55,502 bases of DNA from Pseudomonadota bacterium (GCA_023388955.1 JAEWFH010000073.1:1-55502), one strand, 5' to 3'; shown: positions 1 through 8,562, numbered from the stretch's first letter. Translations and numbers: made by a program. The notes: generated by a model not told the origin, from the letters alone.

Positions 1-773
1 CGCTCGACCTGCTGCTGTACCTGATCCGCCGGCAGAACCTGGACATCCTCGACATCCCGGTGGCGGAGATCACCCGCCAGTACGTCGACTACATCCAGGC
101 CATGCACCAGATGCGCTTCGAGCTGGCTGCCGAGTACCTGGTGATGGCCGCCATCCTGGCCGAGGTGAAGTCGCGGATGCTGCTGCCGCGCCCGCCCTCC
201 GAGGATGGGGAGGAAGAGGACCCGCGCGCGGAACTGGTGCGCCGGCTGCAGGAGTACGAGCGCTTCAAGCAGGCCGCCGAGGACATCGACGCCCTGCCCC
301 GCCAGGACCGCGACACCACCGTCGCCAGCGCCTTCGTCCCCGACCGGGCCGCGGTGCGGCTGCCGCCGGAAGTCGACCTGCGGGAGATGCTGCTGGCCCT
401 GCACGATGTGTTCAAGCGCGCCGAGCTGTACACCCGCCACGCGATCAAGCGCGACGCGCTGAGCGTCCGCCAGCGGATGGGCGAGCTGCTGCAGCGCCTG
501 GACGACGGCGCCTTCCACGGCTTCGTGGCGCTGTTCGACCCGTCCGAGGGCCGGCTGGGCGTGGTGGTCACCTTCCTCGGGGTGCTGACGCTGGCCAAGG
601 AACAGCTGGTCGAGATCGTCCAGGAGCCCGGCCACACCCGCGATGCCGACGGCCGCCTGTTGCCGGCGCCGATCTACGTCCGCTCGCTGGCCACCGGCGC
701 CAGCCCGGAGTCGATCACGCTCAGCGACGAGTTCGAAGACGGGCCCGGCGACGGGCCGGGCGACGGGCGCTGA
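1..773 (+). CDS. scpA: Segregation and condensation protein A, 5' end outside window
   Basis: Kleisin subunit of the SMC-ScpAB condensin, which organises and segregates the chromosome. The reading frame is open from base 3 to the window edge, starting with LDLLLYLIRRQNLDILDIP, the conserved N-terminal kleisin motif that binds the SMC neck, so only a few residues are missing; the GTG at 60 is internal. The C-terminal winged-helix half (about residues 160-215) and an acidic, glycine-rich tail follow. scpB begins 21 bases downstream, the usual partner order, so the two are probably co-transcribed. Identification is from motif and context. Confidence 0.93.
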   Translation, partial: LDLLLYLIRRQNLDILDIPVAEITRQYVDYIQAMHQMRFELAAEYLVMAAILAEVKSRMLLPRPPSEDGEEEDPRAELVRRLQEYERFKQAAEDIDALPRQDRDTTVASAFVPDRAAVRLPPEVDLREMLLALHDVFKRAELYTRHAIKRDALSVRQRMGELLQRLDDGAFHGFVALFDPSEGRLGVVVTFLGVLTLAKEQLVEIVQEPGHTRDADGRLLPAPIYVRSLATGASPESITLSDEFEDGPGDGPGDGR

Positions 774-794
774 GTTCCTCCAGCCAGGAGCCAC

Positions 795-1466
795 ATGAGC
801 ATGGACCAGACCCTGATCACCCGCATCGTCGAGGCCGCGCTGCTCGCCTCCAGCCAGCCGATGAAGCCGGCGCAGCTGGCGGCGCTGTTCACCGAGGAGG
901 AGGCGCTGCCATCCGGAGCCATCGCCCAGGCGCTGGAAACCCTGCAGGCGGCCTGCGCGGGACGTGGCGTGGAGCTGGTGGAGGTGGCCTCCGGCTTCCG
1001 CTACCAGGTGGCCGCCGACGTCCACCCCTGGATCACCCGGATGTGGACCGAGCGCCAGACCCGCTACACCCGCGCCACGCTGGAGACGCTGGCCCTGATC
1101 GCCTACCGCCAGCCGATCACCCGCGGCGAGATCGAGCAGGTGCGCGGCGTGTCGGTGAGCAGCAACATCATCAAGTCGCTGGAGGAGCGCGAGTGGATCC
1201 GGGTCATCGGCCACCGCGACGTGCCGGGCAAGCCGGCGCTGTTCGGCACCACCCGCGGCTTCCTCGACTACTTCGGGCTGCGCAGCCTGGACGAACTTCC
1301 CCCGCTGTCCGAACTCAGGGAGATCGGAGAGCTCGAACCCCAACTCGCCTTCGCCAGCGAAGGCCTTCCCCCCGTGACAGCGGGGCCTGCCGGCGACGGC
1401 GGGGCCCCTGGCAACGACGCACCCGATGACGACGCCACCGTGGCCTCGTCGGAGCAGGAACCATGA
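795..1466 (+). CDS. scpB: Segregation and condensation protein B
   Basis: Winged-helix (kite) subunit that dimerises and binds the ScpA kleisin in the SMC complex. The 223-residue product contains the hallmark block TLALIAYRQPITRGEIEQVR followed by a VSVSSNIIKSLEEREWI helix-turn-helix and the GTTRGFLDYFGL segment that ends the second winged helix. The last 40 residues are acidic and low complexity, as in many proteobacterial ScpB. The start ATG lies about 8 bases after a CAGGAG ribosome site. The stop overlaps the rluB start (ATGA at 1463), suggesting translational coupling. Confidence 0.95.
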   Translation: MSMDQTLITRIVEAALLASSQPMKPAQLAALFTEEEALPSGAIAQALETLQAACAGRGVELVEVASGFRYQVAADVHPWITRMWTERQTRYTRATLETLALIAYRQPITRGEIEQVRGVSVSSNIIKSLEEREWIRVIGHRDVPGKPALFGTTRGFLDYFGLRSLDELPPLSELREIGELEPQLAFASEGLPPVTAGPAGDGGAPGNDAPDDDATVASSEQEP

Positions 1467-2902
1467 ACGAACAATCCCGCAACAAGCTGACCCTCAAGCG
1501 CGGCGAGTCCGCCCCCACCCGCCGGCTGGAAGAGCGCCTGCACAAGGTCCTGGCCCAGGCCGGACTGGGCTCGCGACGAGCCCTGGAACAGCGCATCGCC
1601 GATGGCCTGGTCAAGGTCAACGGTGAGGTGGCCCAGGTCGGCATGCTCGTCGGCAGCGGCGACCGGGTCGACATCGATGGCCGCCAGTTCGTGGCCAGCG
1701 CGCTGACCGAACCGTCCCGGGTACTGATGTACAACAAGCCCGAGGGCGAGGTGACCACCCGTGAAGACCCGGAGGGCCGGCCCACCATCTTCGACTCGCT
1801 GCCGGCGCTGAAGGGCTCGCGCTGGATCGCGATCGGCCGCCTGGACATCAACACCACCGGCCTGCTGCTGCTGACCACCGACGGCGAACTGGCGAACACC
1901 CTGATGCACCCCTCCCACGAGGTGGAACGCGAGTACGTCTGCCGCGTGCGCGCACCCGAAGGCGAGGAGGAAGTGGCCGATGCACTCCTCGAGCGCCTGC
2001 GCCGCGGCGTGGCGCTGGAGGACGGCCCGGCGAAGTTCGACGAGGTCGAGCGCGTCGGTGGCAGCGATTCCCACGACTGGTTCCGGGTGGTGGTCAAGGA
2101 GGGCCGCAACCGCGAGGTGCGCCGCCTGTGGGAATCGCAGGGTTGCCAGGTCAGCCGCCTCAAGCGCATCCGCTACGGCCGCGTGTCGCTGCCGCGCGAG
2201 CTGCTGCGCGGGCAATCGCTGGAGCTGGCGACCGACAAGGTCGAGGCCCTGCGCAAGGAACTGGGCCTGGAAGACGGTGCCCCGTCCGCACTGACGCTGC
2301 AGCCGGTGATCGGCCAGCGCCGCGCCGCCCGCTCCACCATCGACCTGAGCGGCCGCCGCCGCCCCGCCCCGGGCTACGTCGACGGCCATGTCACCACCGC
2401 GGATGAAGGCCGCGAGCTGCGCCGGTTCGACAACCCGCGCGAGGACCGCCGCGGTGGGCGCAGGCCGCAGGGCGGCCTGACCGTCAGCGGCGAGGCGGCC
2501 GCCCGGCAGTCGCAGAAGCCGTTCAAGCAGCGCAAGGACAAGCACAACCGCGCGCTGCCCGAAGGCAATCCGGCAGCGTTCCGCACCTGGTACGTGCCCG
2601 AGGGCGTGGAAACCGGGCCCGCCGGCCACCGCAACGCCGACGGCCGTGCCCCGCGCAAGCCGCGCAGTGCGCGACCGGGCCAGGGTGGCAAGCCGCGCAG
2701 CGGCGGCCCGGGCCGCGCGGCCCCTTCCTTCCCGTCCGACCACGGAAGCCCGTATGGCGAGCGTCCGCGCAACCCGCGCGGCGGCAAGCCCGGAGGTGGA
2801 CGTCCCGCGGGCGGCAAGCCCGGCGGCAAGCCGGGTGGCGGCGCGGCGCGTCCGGGCAAGCCCCGTTCCGCGGGTCCCCGCGGTCCGCGCGGCGGGAACT
2901 GA
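1463..2902 (+). CDS. rluB: 23S rRNA pseudouridine(2605) synthase with long basic tail
   Basis: Makes pseudouridine in the peptidyl-transferase region of 23S rRNA (position 2605 in E. coli numbering). An S4 RNA-binding domain (about residues 22-75, LEERLHKVLAQAGLGSRRAL) precedes the RsuA-type catalytic domain with the active-site aspartate D128 in GRLDINTTGLLL and the RNREVRRLWE motif near 215. After residue ~290 there is a roughly 190-residue tail rich in Gly, Arg, Lys and Pro (GKPGGGRPAGGKPGGKPGGG), probably disordered and RNA-binding. Start overlaps the scpB stop; the scpA-scpB-rluB order is common in gammaproteobacteria. Confidence 0.93.
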   Translation: MNEQSRNKLTLKRGESAPTRRLEERLHKVLAQAGLGSRRALEQRIADGLVKVNGEVAQVGMLVGSGDRVDIDGRQFVASALTEPSRVLMYNKPEGEVTTREDPEGRPTIFDSLPALKGSRWIAIGRLDINTTGLLLLTTDGELANTLMHPSHEVEREYVCRVRAPEGEEEVADALLERLRRGVALEDGPAKFDEVERVGGSDSHDWFRVVVKEGRNREVRRLWESQGCQVSRLKRIRYGRVSLPRELLRGQSLELATDKVEALRKELGLEDGAPSALTLQPVIGQRRAARSTIDLSGRRRPAPGYVDGHVTTADEGRELRRFDNPREDRRGGRRPQGGLTVSGEAAARQSQKPFKQRKDKHNRALPEGNPAAFRTWYVPEGVETGPAGHRNADGRAPRKPRSARPGQGGKPRSGGPGRAAPSFPSDHGSPYGERPRNPRGGKPGGGRPAGGKPGGKPGGGAARPGKPRSAGPRGPRGGN

Positions 2903-2925
2903 TCCCCGCCGCGACGGATTCCGTT

Positions 2926-3519
2926 TTACCCGCCAGGTCCGGGTGGGCCTCCGGGTTCGCCCGCCATCGGCCCCTCCTTCCCGCCCGCGGCCGTGCCCTG
3001 GGGCGTGACCAGGTACCAGGTTCCCCAGTCGTCCTGGAGTTCGTGCCCGTTGGTGTCCCCGACACTGCGGTCGCCGGCGTAGTGGTAGAGCGGATGGTCG
3101 TTGTAGGTCATCTGCTCGGTCCCGTCCGGCCTGCGCACGATGTCGACCAGCACCGGGGCCAGTTCCCCGTCGGTCGTCGGCGTCCCGCTGGGCGGCATCA
3201 CCGGTGCCCAGTCACGCAGGCAGGCGTCCTGGCACCCCTGCCCGCCGTCATCGCCCTCCAGCATGTAGACCGCACGGCGGTTGCTGTCGACGACATAGGC
3301 TTCCACCGCATCGCCCGCGGTGTACGCACCCAGTGTCTGGTCCACGCCGGTGGCGTCCGTCACCAGGGTGCCGTCCTGCCCGACGGCCGAGGGCGTGGCC
3401 GTCCGGTCGGACAACATCGGCGGTGGTTCCGCCTTGCCGTCCGGGGCGGGTGCCTGGTTCCCGCTGCAGGCCGTCGCCAGCACGGCGGCGGCCAGCCCGA
3501 TCAGGGTGTGCTTGCGCAT
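2926..3519 (-). CDS. Lipoprotein with YxxxD secreted repeats (PF03640 type)
   Basis: Predicted envelope lipoprotein of unknown function. The start is placed at the ATG preceded by GGAGGA, giving MRKHTLIGLAAAVLATACSG: a lipobox with Cys at residue 19. Two copies of the secreted repeat follow, AVYMLEGDDGG with CQDACLRDW, and PLYHYAGDRSVGDTNG. The C-terminus is a Pro/Gly tail. Longer upstream starts lack a ribosome site. It is divergent from the HMA chaperone gene, and the FNR-like box at 3606 lies between them. Its stop faces the rluB stop only 23 bases away. Family members are often near copper or redox genes, but no function is assigned here. Confidence 0.75.
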   Translation of the reverse strand: MRKHTLIGLAAAVLATACSGNQAPAPDGKAEPPPMLSDRTATPSAVGQDGTLVTDATGVDQTLGAYTAGDAVEAYVVDSNRRAVYMLEGDDGGQGCQDACLRDWAPVMPPSGTPTTDGELAPVLVDIVRRPDGTEQMTYNDHPLYHYAGDRSVGDTNGHELQDDWGTWYLVTPQGTAAGGKEGPMAGEPGGPPGPGG

Positions 3520-3605
3520 TTCCGGTCCTCCGGCCGCCTCGGGATCGGCGGCCCGGGCGCAGGTTTGCATGCCCCGCGTGAGCATCGCGGCTGCGACGCC
3601 CGCAG

Positions 3606-3619
3606 CTGACCCGGATCAA
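3606..3619. promoter_or_regulatory. FNR/ANR-like box CTGACCCGGATCAA
   Basis: The site resembles the FNR/ANR consensus TTGAT-N4-ATCAA: the right half is perfect (ATCAA), the left is CTGAC. It sits 69 bases before the ATG of the HMA chaperone and 86 bases before the divergent lipoprotein start, so it could serve both. Similar sites precede the HMA-like gene ending at 32753 and lplB. Binding is inferred from sequence only. Confidence 0.4.
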
Positions 3620-3688
3620 GGCGCCGGCCGGCCACCGGGGCGATCCTGTGCACCCCGCGACCGGCGGGCCGGCAACCAGGAGTCAACG

Positions 3689-3928
3689 ATGCTGTTCGAG
3701 GTAGAGGGAATCAGCTGCGGCAAGTGCAGCGAGAAGATCCAGCAGGCAGTGGTCGCGGTCGACCCGACCGCCCAGGTCGAAGTCGACGTCGAGGCCGGCC
3801 GGGTCCGGGTGGAAGGCGTGCTGGCCAAGGAGCAGGCGCTCCGGGCCCTTGAGGACGCCGGTTACCCGGCCCGCAACGCCAAGCCGCACAGCGGCGCGGG
3901 CAGCGACTGCTGCGGAGGCTGTTCCTGA
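3689..3928 (+). CDS. Heavy-metal-associated (HMA) domain protein with CCGGC tail
   Basis: A 79-residue copper-chaperone-like protein. One ferredoxin-fold HMA domain spans residues 1-65, with the metal-binding loop GISCGKC (C10, C13) and the usual ALRALEDAGYPA second helix. Unlike CopZ/Atx1 proteins it has a short linker and ends SDCCGGCS, adding three cysteines. The start ATG follows AGGAG at about 7 bases. A thioredoxin-fold gene converges on it with one base between the stops. A paralogue with the same kind of tail but no CxxC is at 32517-32753. Metal transport or delivery is inferred from the fold. Confidence 0.85.
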   Translation: MLFEVEGISCGKCSEKIQQAVVAVDPTAQVEVDVEAGRVRVEGVLAKEQALRALEDAGYPARNAKPHSGAGSDCCGGCS

Positions 3929-3929
3929 C

Positions 3930-4262
3930 TCAGGGGCCGGGGTCGATCGACCCCAGCGCCTCGCGCACTGGTGCGGCCGTGGTCGGCCGCACCAGTCGCG
4001 CCCGCTCCACTCCGTCGAGCAGGAAGACCAGCGTGGGCCACAGCTTCACCCCGAAGCTGCGTCCCAGCCGGCGGCCGCGGCCGTCCTCCACTTTCAGGTG
4101 GCGTACGGTGTCGTGCCCGGCCAGGGCCTGCCCGATACCCGCCTGCGCCGCCTTGCAATGCCCGCACCAGTCGGTGCCGAATTCCAGCAGCACCGCCCCC
4201 TGCATCCCGTCCACGGCCTCCCGGTCCGGCGCCTCGGCGCTGTAGTGACCGACGTAGGCCAT
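3930..4262 (-). CDS. Thioredoxin-fold protein with WCGHC motif
   Basis: A 110-residue thioredoxin-like protein, probably cytoplasmic as no signal peptide is visible. The redox motif is WCGHC (residues 32-36, in LLEFGTDWCGHCKAAQ), followed by the cis-proline region VKLWPTLVFLLDG. The start codon lies 2 bases after the slipin stop, with GGGAG inside the slipin end as ribosome site, so it is the third gene of an nfeD-slipin-thioredoxin operon and probably translationally coupled. A CGHC active site instead of CGPC is more typical of reductases with a higher potential. Substrate unknown. Confidence 0.85.
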   Translation of the reverse strand: MAYVGHYSAEAPDREAVDGMQGAVLLEFGTDWCGHCKAAQAGIGQALAGHDTVRHLKVEDGRGRRLGRSFGVKLWPTLVFLLDGVERARLVRPTTAAPVREALGSIDPGP

Positions 4263-4264
4263 CG

Positions 4265-5101
4265 TCAGGCTCCCGGGATGGAGCCGGGCCGGTCGTCCGG
4301 GGGCGTGCCCCCGGGCCCGGTTCCGCGCATCGGGTCGGCGACGGTCACGCCGCCCGCCAGCTTGCGCGACAGCGTCTCCAGCAGGTCCATGGGCATCGGG
4401 AAGACGATGGTCTGGCTGCGGTCGTTTGCGATCTCCACCAGGGTCTGCATGTAGCGCAGCTGGATCGCCCGCGGGTCCGCCCCCATCATCGTCGCCGCCT
4501 GCACCAGCTTCTCGGCGGCCTGCAGCTCGCCCTCGGCATGGATCACCTTGGCCCGGCGCTGGCGCTCGGCCTCGGCCTGGCGGGCGATGGCGCGGATCAT
4601 CGACTCGTTGATGTCGACGTGCTTGATCTCGACGTTGGCGACCTTGATGCCCCAGGCATCGGTCTGCTCGTCCAGGATGCGCCGTATCTCGTCGTTGAGC
4701 TTCTCGCGCTCGGCCAGGATCTCGTCCAGGTCGTGCTGGCCGAGCACCGAGCGCAGCGTGGTCTGCGCCAGCTGGCTGGTGGCCTCGTAGTAGTGCTCGA
4801 CGTTGATGATCGCCTTCTGCGGGTCGACGACGCGGAAGTACACCACCGCATTGACCTGCACGGAGACGTTGTCGCGGGAGATCAGGTCCTGGGAGGGCAC
4901 GTCCATCACGATGGTGCGCATATCCACGCGCACCATCTGCTGCAGCACCGGGACCAGCAGGATCAGGCCCGGTCCCTTCACCTTCCAGAACCGGCCCAGT
5001 TGGAACACCACCGCCCGCTCGTACTCGCGCAGCACCTTGATGGCACTGAACAGCACCATCGCCAGGACGATGAGGATGGGGAACAGCGTGATCAGGCTCA
5101 T
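4265..5101 (-). CDS. Slipin / stomatin-family SPFH protein
   Basis: Membrane-anchored SPFH (band 7) protein that forms large ring assemblies and organises membrane domains. An N-terminal hydrophobic segment (MSLITLFPILIVLAMVLF) is followed by the SPFH core with EYERAVVFQLGR, DVPSQDLISRDNVSVQVNAV and a long Ala/Glu/Arg coiled-coil helix (about residues 175-215, RQAEAERQRRAKVIHAEGEL). Length is 278 residues. The ATG overlaps the stop of the NfeD-type protease by 4 bases. In archaea the paired NfeD protease cleaves the slipin C-terminal hydrophobic region; that pairing is the standard operon arrangement. Confidence 0.93.
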   Translation of the reverse strand: MSLITLFPILIVLAMVLFSAIKVLREYERAVVFQLGRFWKVKGPGLILLVPVLQQMVRVDMRTIVMDVPSQDLISRDNVSVQVNAVVYFRVVDPQKAIINVEHYYEATSQLAQTTLRSVLGQHDLDEILAEREKLNDEIRRILDEQTDAWGIKVANVEIKHVDINESMIRAIARQAEAERQRRAKVIHAEGELQAAEKLVQAATMMGADPRAIQLRYMQTLVEIANDRSQTIVFPMPMDLLETLSRKLAGGVTVADPMRGTGPGGTPPDDRPGSIPGA

Positions 5102-6489
5102 GCGGGATCTCCTGCAGGTCTTGGATGGGTTTGCTGCGGCTGCACGTGCAGCACCAGGCCGTTGATGGCCACCACGCGCAACTGCTGGCCGCGGCGGACC
5201 GGGACCGGCGACTCGGCCTGCCACACCTCGCCGCGCACTCGCACCCGGCCGTGTCCCTCGAAGTCCGCGAGCGCGACCGCCGGCTCCTGGAGCAGTTCCT
5301 CCATCCCGCTGACCACCGGGCGCCGGCGTGCACGCGCCACCCCCCAGGCCGCGAGCATGAAGACCAGCGCACTGGCCAGCCCGATGCCGGCCAGCAAGCG
5401 TCCGGGCACCCCGAAGCCGGGCACGTCGGTGTCATAGAGCATCAGCGAGCCGGCCATCAGCGCAACCAACCCGCCGATGCCGAGGGCGCCGAAACTGGGC
5501 ATGGCGAATTCCAGCCCCATCAGGACCACCCCCAGTGCGATGAGCGCGACGCCGGCGTAGTTCACCGGCAGCACTTGCAACGCGTACAGTGCCAGCAGCA
5601 GGCAGATCGCCCCGACCACCCCGGGCACCAGGGCGCCCGGGCTGTACCCTTCCAGCAACAGCCCGTACATGCCGGCCAACAGGAGCATGTAGGCCACGCT
5701 GGGGTCGGTCAGCACCGACAGCAGCCGTGCCCGCCAGTCCGGCTCCACTGCGGTGACCGGGGCGCCCGCGGTGCGCAGCCGCACTTCACCGCCCTCCAGC
5801 GCCACCGTGCGGCCGTCCGCGGCCCGGAGCAGCGAAGGCAGGTCCGGCGCGACCAGTTCGATGACACCCGCCTCCAGGGCCTCGCCGGCGGTCAGCGTCG
5901 CCGCCTCGCGTACCGCCCGCTCGGCAAAGTCCACGTCGCGACCACGCAAGGTCGCCAGCCCGCGCAGGTAGGCAACCGAATCATTGAGCACCTTGCGCCC
6001 CATCGGGTCCTCGGCCGGCGGCTCCCCGGCGTCCCCGCCGGCCTCGCCCGGGCCCTTCGCCCCGCCGCCCATCGAGACCGGCGTGGCCGCGCCCAGCGAA
6101 GTCGCCGGCGCCATCGCCGCCAGGTGGGTGGCGTAGAGGATGTAGGTGCCGGCACTGGCGGCGCGCGCGCCCTGCGGCCCGACCCAGGCGATCACCGGTA
6201 CCGGCGAGGCGAGGATGTCGCGGTTGATGTCGCGCGTGGCGGCGTCCAGCCCGCCCGGCGTGTCGATCCGCAACACCACCGCGGCCGCGCCCTCGTCGCG
6301 GGCCCGTGCCAGGCCGCTGCGCAGGTACTCGCGGGTCGCCGGGCCGATCCCGCCCTCGATCTCGAGCACGAGCACCGGGGCAGGCGGCGCGGGCGGGGAC
6401 TGTTCGGAGGCGGCGGGCAGGACCACGAGCAACCAGCCCGCCACCGCCAGCAGCAGGCCCAGCAACACTGGACGCGGGTTCGCGGCCAT
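5098..6489 (-). CDS. NfeD/STOPP-type membrane serine protease
   Basis: Long-form NfeD, a ClpP-fold serine protease with membrane segments, the partner of slipin. A signal peptide covers residues 1-28 (LLLAVAGWLLVVLPAASEQ). The periplasmic protease domain shows RIDTPGGLDAATRDI, a likely nucleophile S112 in ARAASAGTYI and a likely general base K166 in MGRKVLNDS. After residue 250 come four or five transmembrane helices, then a C-terminal OB-fold NfeD domain (about 405-463). Length 463. The loop between residues 140 and 162 is Gly/Ala-rich. First gene of the operon with slipin and the thioredoxin. Confidence 0.92.
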   Translation of the reverse strand: MAANPRPVLLGLLLAVAGWLLVVLPAASEQSPPAPPAPVLVLEIEGGIGPATREYLRSGLARARDEGAAAVVLRIDTPGGLDAATRDINRDILASPVPVIAWVGPQGARAASAGTYILYATHLAAMAPATSLGAATPVSMGGGAKGPGEAGGDAGEPPAEDPMGRKVLNDSVAYLRGLATLRGRDVDFAERAVREAATLTAGEALEAGVIELVAPDLPSLLRAADGRTVALEGGEVRLRTAGAPVTAVEPDWRARLLSVLTDPSVAYMLLLAGMYGLLLEGYSPGALVPGVVGAICLLLALYALQVLPVNYAGVALIALGVVLMGLEFAMPSFGALGIGGLVALMAGSLMLYDTDVPGFGVPGRLLAGIGLASALVFMLAAWGVARARRRPVVSGMEELLQEPAVALADFEGHGRVRVRGEVWQAESPVPVRRGQQLRVVAINGLVLHVQPQQTHPRPAGDPA

Positions 6490-6553
6490 CTGCCTTCCTC
6501 GCCGTGTTCCATCCCTGCCCCGCACCGTACCACCGCTGGTGTCAGGCGGGATT

Positions 6554-7387
6554 TCAGCGCAGTTCGAAGCGGTCCGCGTCCAGCATCGCCGGGAACCGCT
6601 GCCGGTGCCCGGCCAGGCCGGAGGCAAGCAGCGTGCTGGTGGCCACCACCTCCATGTCGCGATACTCGCTCAGCGGGTCGCCGAGGTAGTCGAGGATCGC
6701 GCTGTCGCCGCTGTAGTCGATGCCGTTGCCGTCGGTGCCGACCCGGTTCAGGCCGGCGACAAAGCACAGGTTCTCGATCGCGCGCGCGCGCAGCAGGGCT
6801 TTCCAGGCATGCGCCCGCGCCGCCGGCCAGTTGGCCACGAACAGCGCCAGGTCGTAGTCCAGCCCGCCCGGGCGCTCGACGTCGAAGCGGTTGCGGGTGA
6901 ATACCGGGAAGCGCAGGTCGTAGCAGACCATCGGGCAGATCCGCCAGCCGCGCCACTCCACCGTCAGCCGGTCGCGGCCCGGGGCGTAATGCTCGTGCTC
7001 GCGGGCATAGCGGAACAGGTGGCGCTTGTCGTAGTGCTGCACCGCCCCGTCCGGGGTCACGAACAGCATGCGGTTGTAGACCGCCTCGCCGACCCGGAGC
7101 TGCACGCTGCCGGTGATCGCCGCATCGGCCTCCCGGGCCTGTTCGCACATCCACTCCACGGTCGGGCCGTCCATCGCCTCGGCCTCGCCGCCGGCGTCGT
7201 TGGAGAAGCCGCTGGTGAAGGTCTCGGGCAACACGACCAGGTCGGTCATGCCGCGCACCGAGGCGACCAGTTCGCCGTAGTAACCGCGGTTCCCGTCGGG
7301 GTCGTGCCACAGGGTCGCGCCCTGCACCATCGAGATCCTCAGGTTGGTGGTCGGGCTGGCGGCGTGGTCGGCCACGGTGTCGGTCAT
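6554..7387 (-). CDS. yafV: Omega-amidase (YafV-type nitrilase superfamily)
   Basis: Hydrolyses alpha-ketoglutaramate or alpha-keto-succinamate to the keto acid and ammonia, completing transamination that used glutamine as donor. The nitrilase triad is visible: E55 in VLPETFTSGF, K121 in HYDKRHLFRY and C155 in CYDLRFP. Length 277, normal for the family. Its ATG overlaps the stop of the upstream aminotransferase by 4 bases, so the two enzymes are translationally coupled. That pairing is the glutamine transaminase/omega-amidase route used in methionine salvage. No signal peptide. Confidence 0.9.
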   Translation of the reverse strand: MTDTVADHAASPTTNLRISMVQGATLWHDPDGNRGYYGELVASVRGMTDLVVLPETFTSGFSNDAGGEAEAMDGPTVEWMCEQAREADAAITGSVQLRVGEAVYNRMLFVTPDGAVQHYDKRHLFRYAREHEHYAPGRDRLTVEWRGWRICPMVCYDLRFPVFTRNRFDVERPGGLDYDLALFVANWPAARAHAWKALLRARAIENLCFVAGLNRVGTDGNGIDYSGDSAILDYLGDPLSEYRDMEVVATSTLLASGLAGHRQRFPAMLDADRFELR

Positions 7388-8562
7388 AGTTTCTCGAGCC
7401 TCTCGATGGCGGCGTCCATGGTGGACTGGTTCTTGGCAAAGCAGAGCCGGACCAGGCGCTGGCCTGCCGGCGGGGTGCGGTAGAACGGCGACAGCGGGAT
7501 CGCCGCCACGCCGTGTTCGATCGCCAGCTGGCGGCAGAACGCCGCGTCGTCCAGGTCGCTGACCGCCGAGTAGTCGGCAAGCTGGAAGTAGCCGCCCGGC
7601 ACCGGCAGCGGACGGAAGCGGGTCCCCTCCAGCTGGACGCGGAAGCGGTCGCGCATCGGCTGGTAGAACGCCCCCAGGCTTCGGTAGTGGTCCGGGTGCT
7701 CGCGGATCATCGCGGTGAAGGCGACCTGGGCCGGGGTGAAGGTACAGAAGGTGTTGTACTGGTGGACCTTGCGCAGCTCGGTGGTCAGCGCCGGCGGCGC
7801 CACGCAGTAGCCGACCTTCCAGCCGGTGCAGTGGTAGGTCTTGCCGAAACTGGAGACCACGAACGCACGCTCGCGCAGCCCCGGGTAGCGCAGCACCGAT
7901 TCGTGGTGCTGGCCGTCGTAGGTGATGTGCTCGTAGACCTCGTCCGACAGCAGCAGGATCCCGGTGTCGGCCAGCAGCGCCTCCAGCTGCTGCATGTCGG
8001 TGGCGTCCAGCACCGCCCCGGAGGGGTTGTGCGGGCTGTTGATGATCAGCATGCGGGTCCTGGGGGTCACCGCCGCGCGCACCAGGTCCCAGTCGGGAGC
8101 GAAGGTTTCCGGATCCAGCGGCACGTGGACCGCGGTGCCGCCGGCCATCTCGATGGAGGGTTCGTAGCAGTCGTAGCACGGGTCCAGGACGATGACTTCC
8201 TCGCCCGGGTGCACCACCGCCATCACCGCGTCCAGGATCGCCTCGCTGCCGCCGGAGGTGACGGTGATCTCCCGGTCGGGATCCGGGCGGAAGCGATAGC
8301 AGTCCAGGGTCTTGTCGGCGATCGCCTCGCGCAGCGCCGGCAGCCCGTGCGCCGGGGCGTACTGGTTGTGGCCGTCGGCCATCGCCCGGGCCAGCGCGTC
8401 GACCAGCGGCGCAGGGGTATCGAAGTCGGGGAAACCCTGGCCCATGTTGACCGCCCCGTGCTCGGTGGCCAGCTGGGACATCACGGTGAAGATGGTGCTG
8501 CCAACCCGGGGCAGGCGCGACTGCAAGGGAGGGGGCGGGGTCCGCGGGGTCTGTTCGCTCAT
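7384..8562 (-). CDS. ybdL: Methionine/glutamine-type class I aminotransferase
   Basis: PLP-dependent fold-type I aminotransferase, 392 residues, close to the YbdL/kynurenine aminotransferase group. Visible landmarks are NMGQGFPDFDTP near residue 39, INSPHNPSGAV (N175-region, binds PLP), DEVYEH at 207-212 and the Schiff-base lysine K241 in SSFGKTYHCTGWKVGY. It likely converts keto-methylthiobutyrate to methionine with glutamine, the amide product being removed by the omega-amidase encoded next. The start is preceded by a weak ribosome site; the first 15 residues are Pro-rich and may be dispensable. Confidence 0.9.
   Translation of the reverse strand: MSEQTPRTPPPPLQSRLPRVGSTIFTVMSQLATEHGAVNMGQGFPDFDTPAPLVDALARAMADGHNQYAPAHGLPALREAIADKTLDCYRFRPDPDREITVTSGGSEAILDAVMAVVHPGEEVIVLDPCYDCYEPSIEMAGGTAVHVPLDPETFAPDWDLVRAAVTPRTRMLIINSPHNPSGAVLDATDMQQLEALLADTGILLLSDEVYEHITYDGQHHESVLRYPGLRERAFVVSSFGKTYHCTGWKVGYCVAPPALTTELRKVHQYNTFCTFTPAQVAFTAMIREHPDHYRSLGAFYQPMRDRFRVQLEGTRFRPLPVPGGYFQLADYSAVSDLDDAAFCRQLAIEHGVAAIPLSPFYRTPPAGQRLVRLCFAKNQSTMDAAIERLEKL

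Noticed and set aside
1268..2743. 491-codon open frame on the minus strand opposite rluB
   Set aside because: Antisense shadow of a GC-rich gene; low-complexity Ala/Arg/Gly product without domains, while the plus strand encodes clear RluB.
3939..3954. 16-bp palindrome GGGGTCGATCGACCCC
   Set aside because: It lies in the coding end of the thioredoxin-fold gene and contains common restriction-like GATC/TCGA cores; it has no T-run, so no role could be supported.
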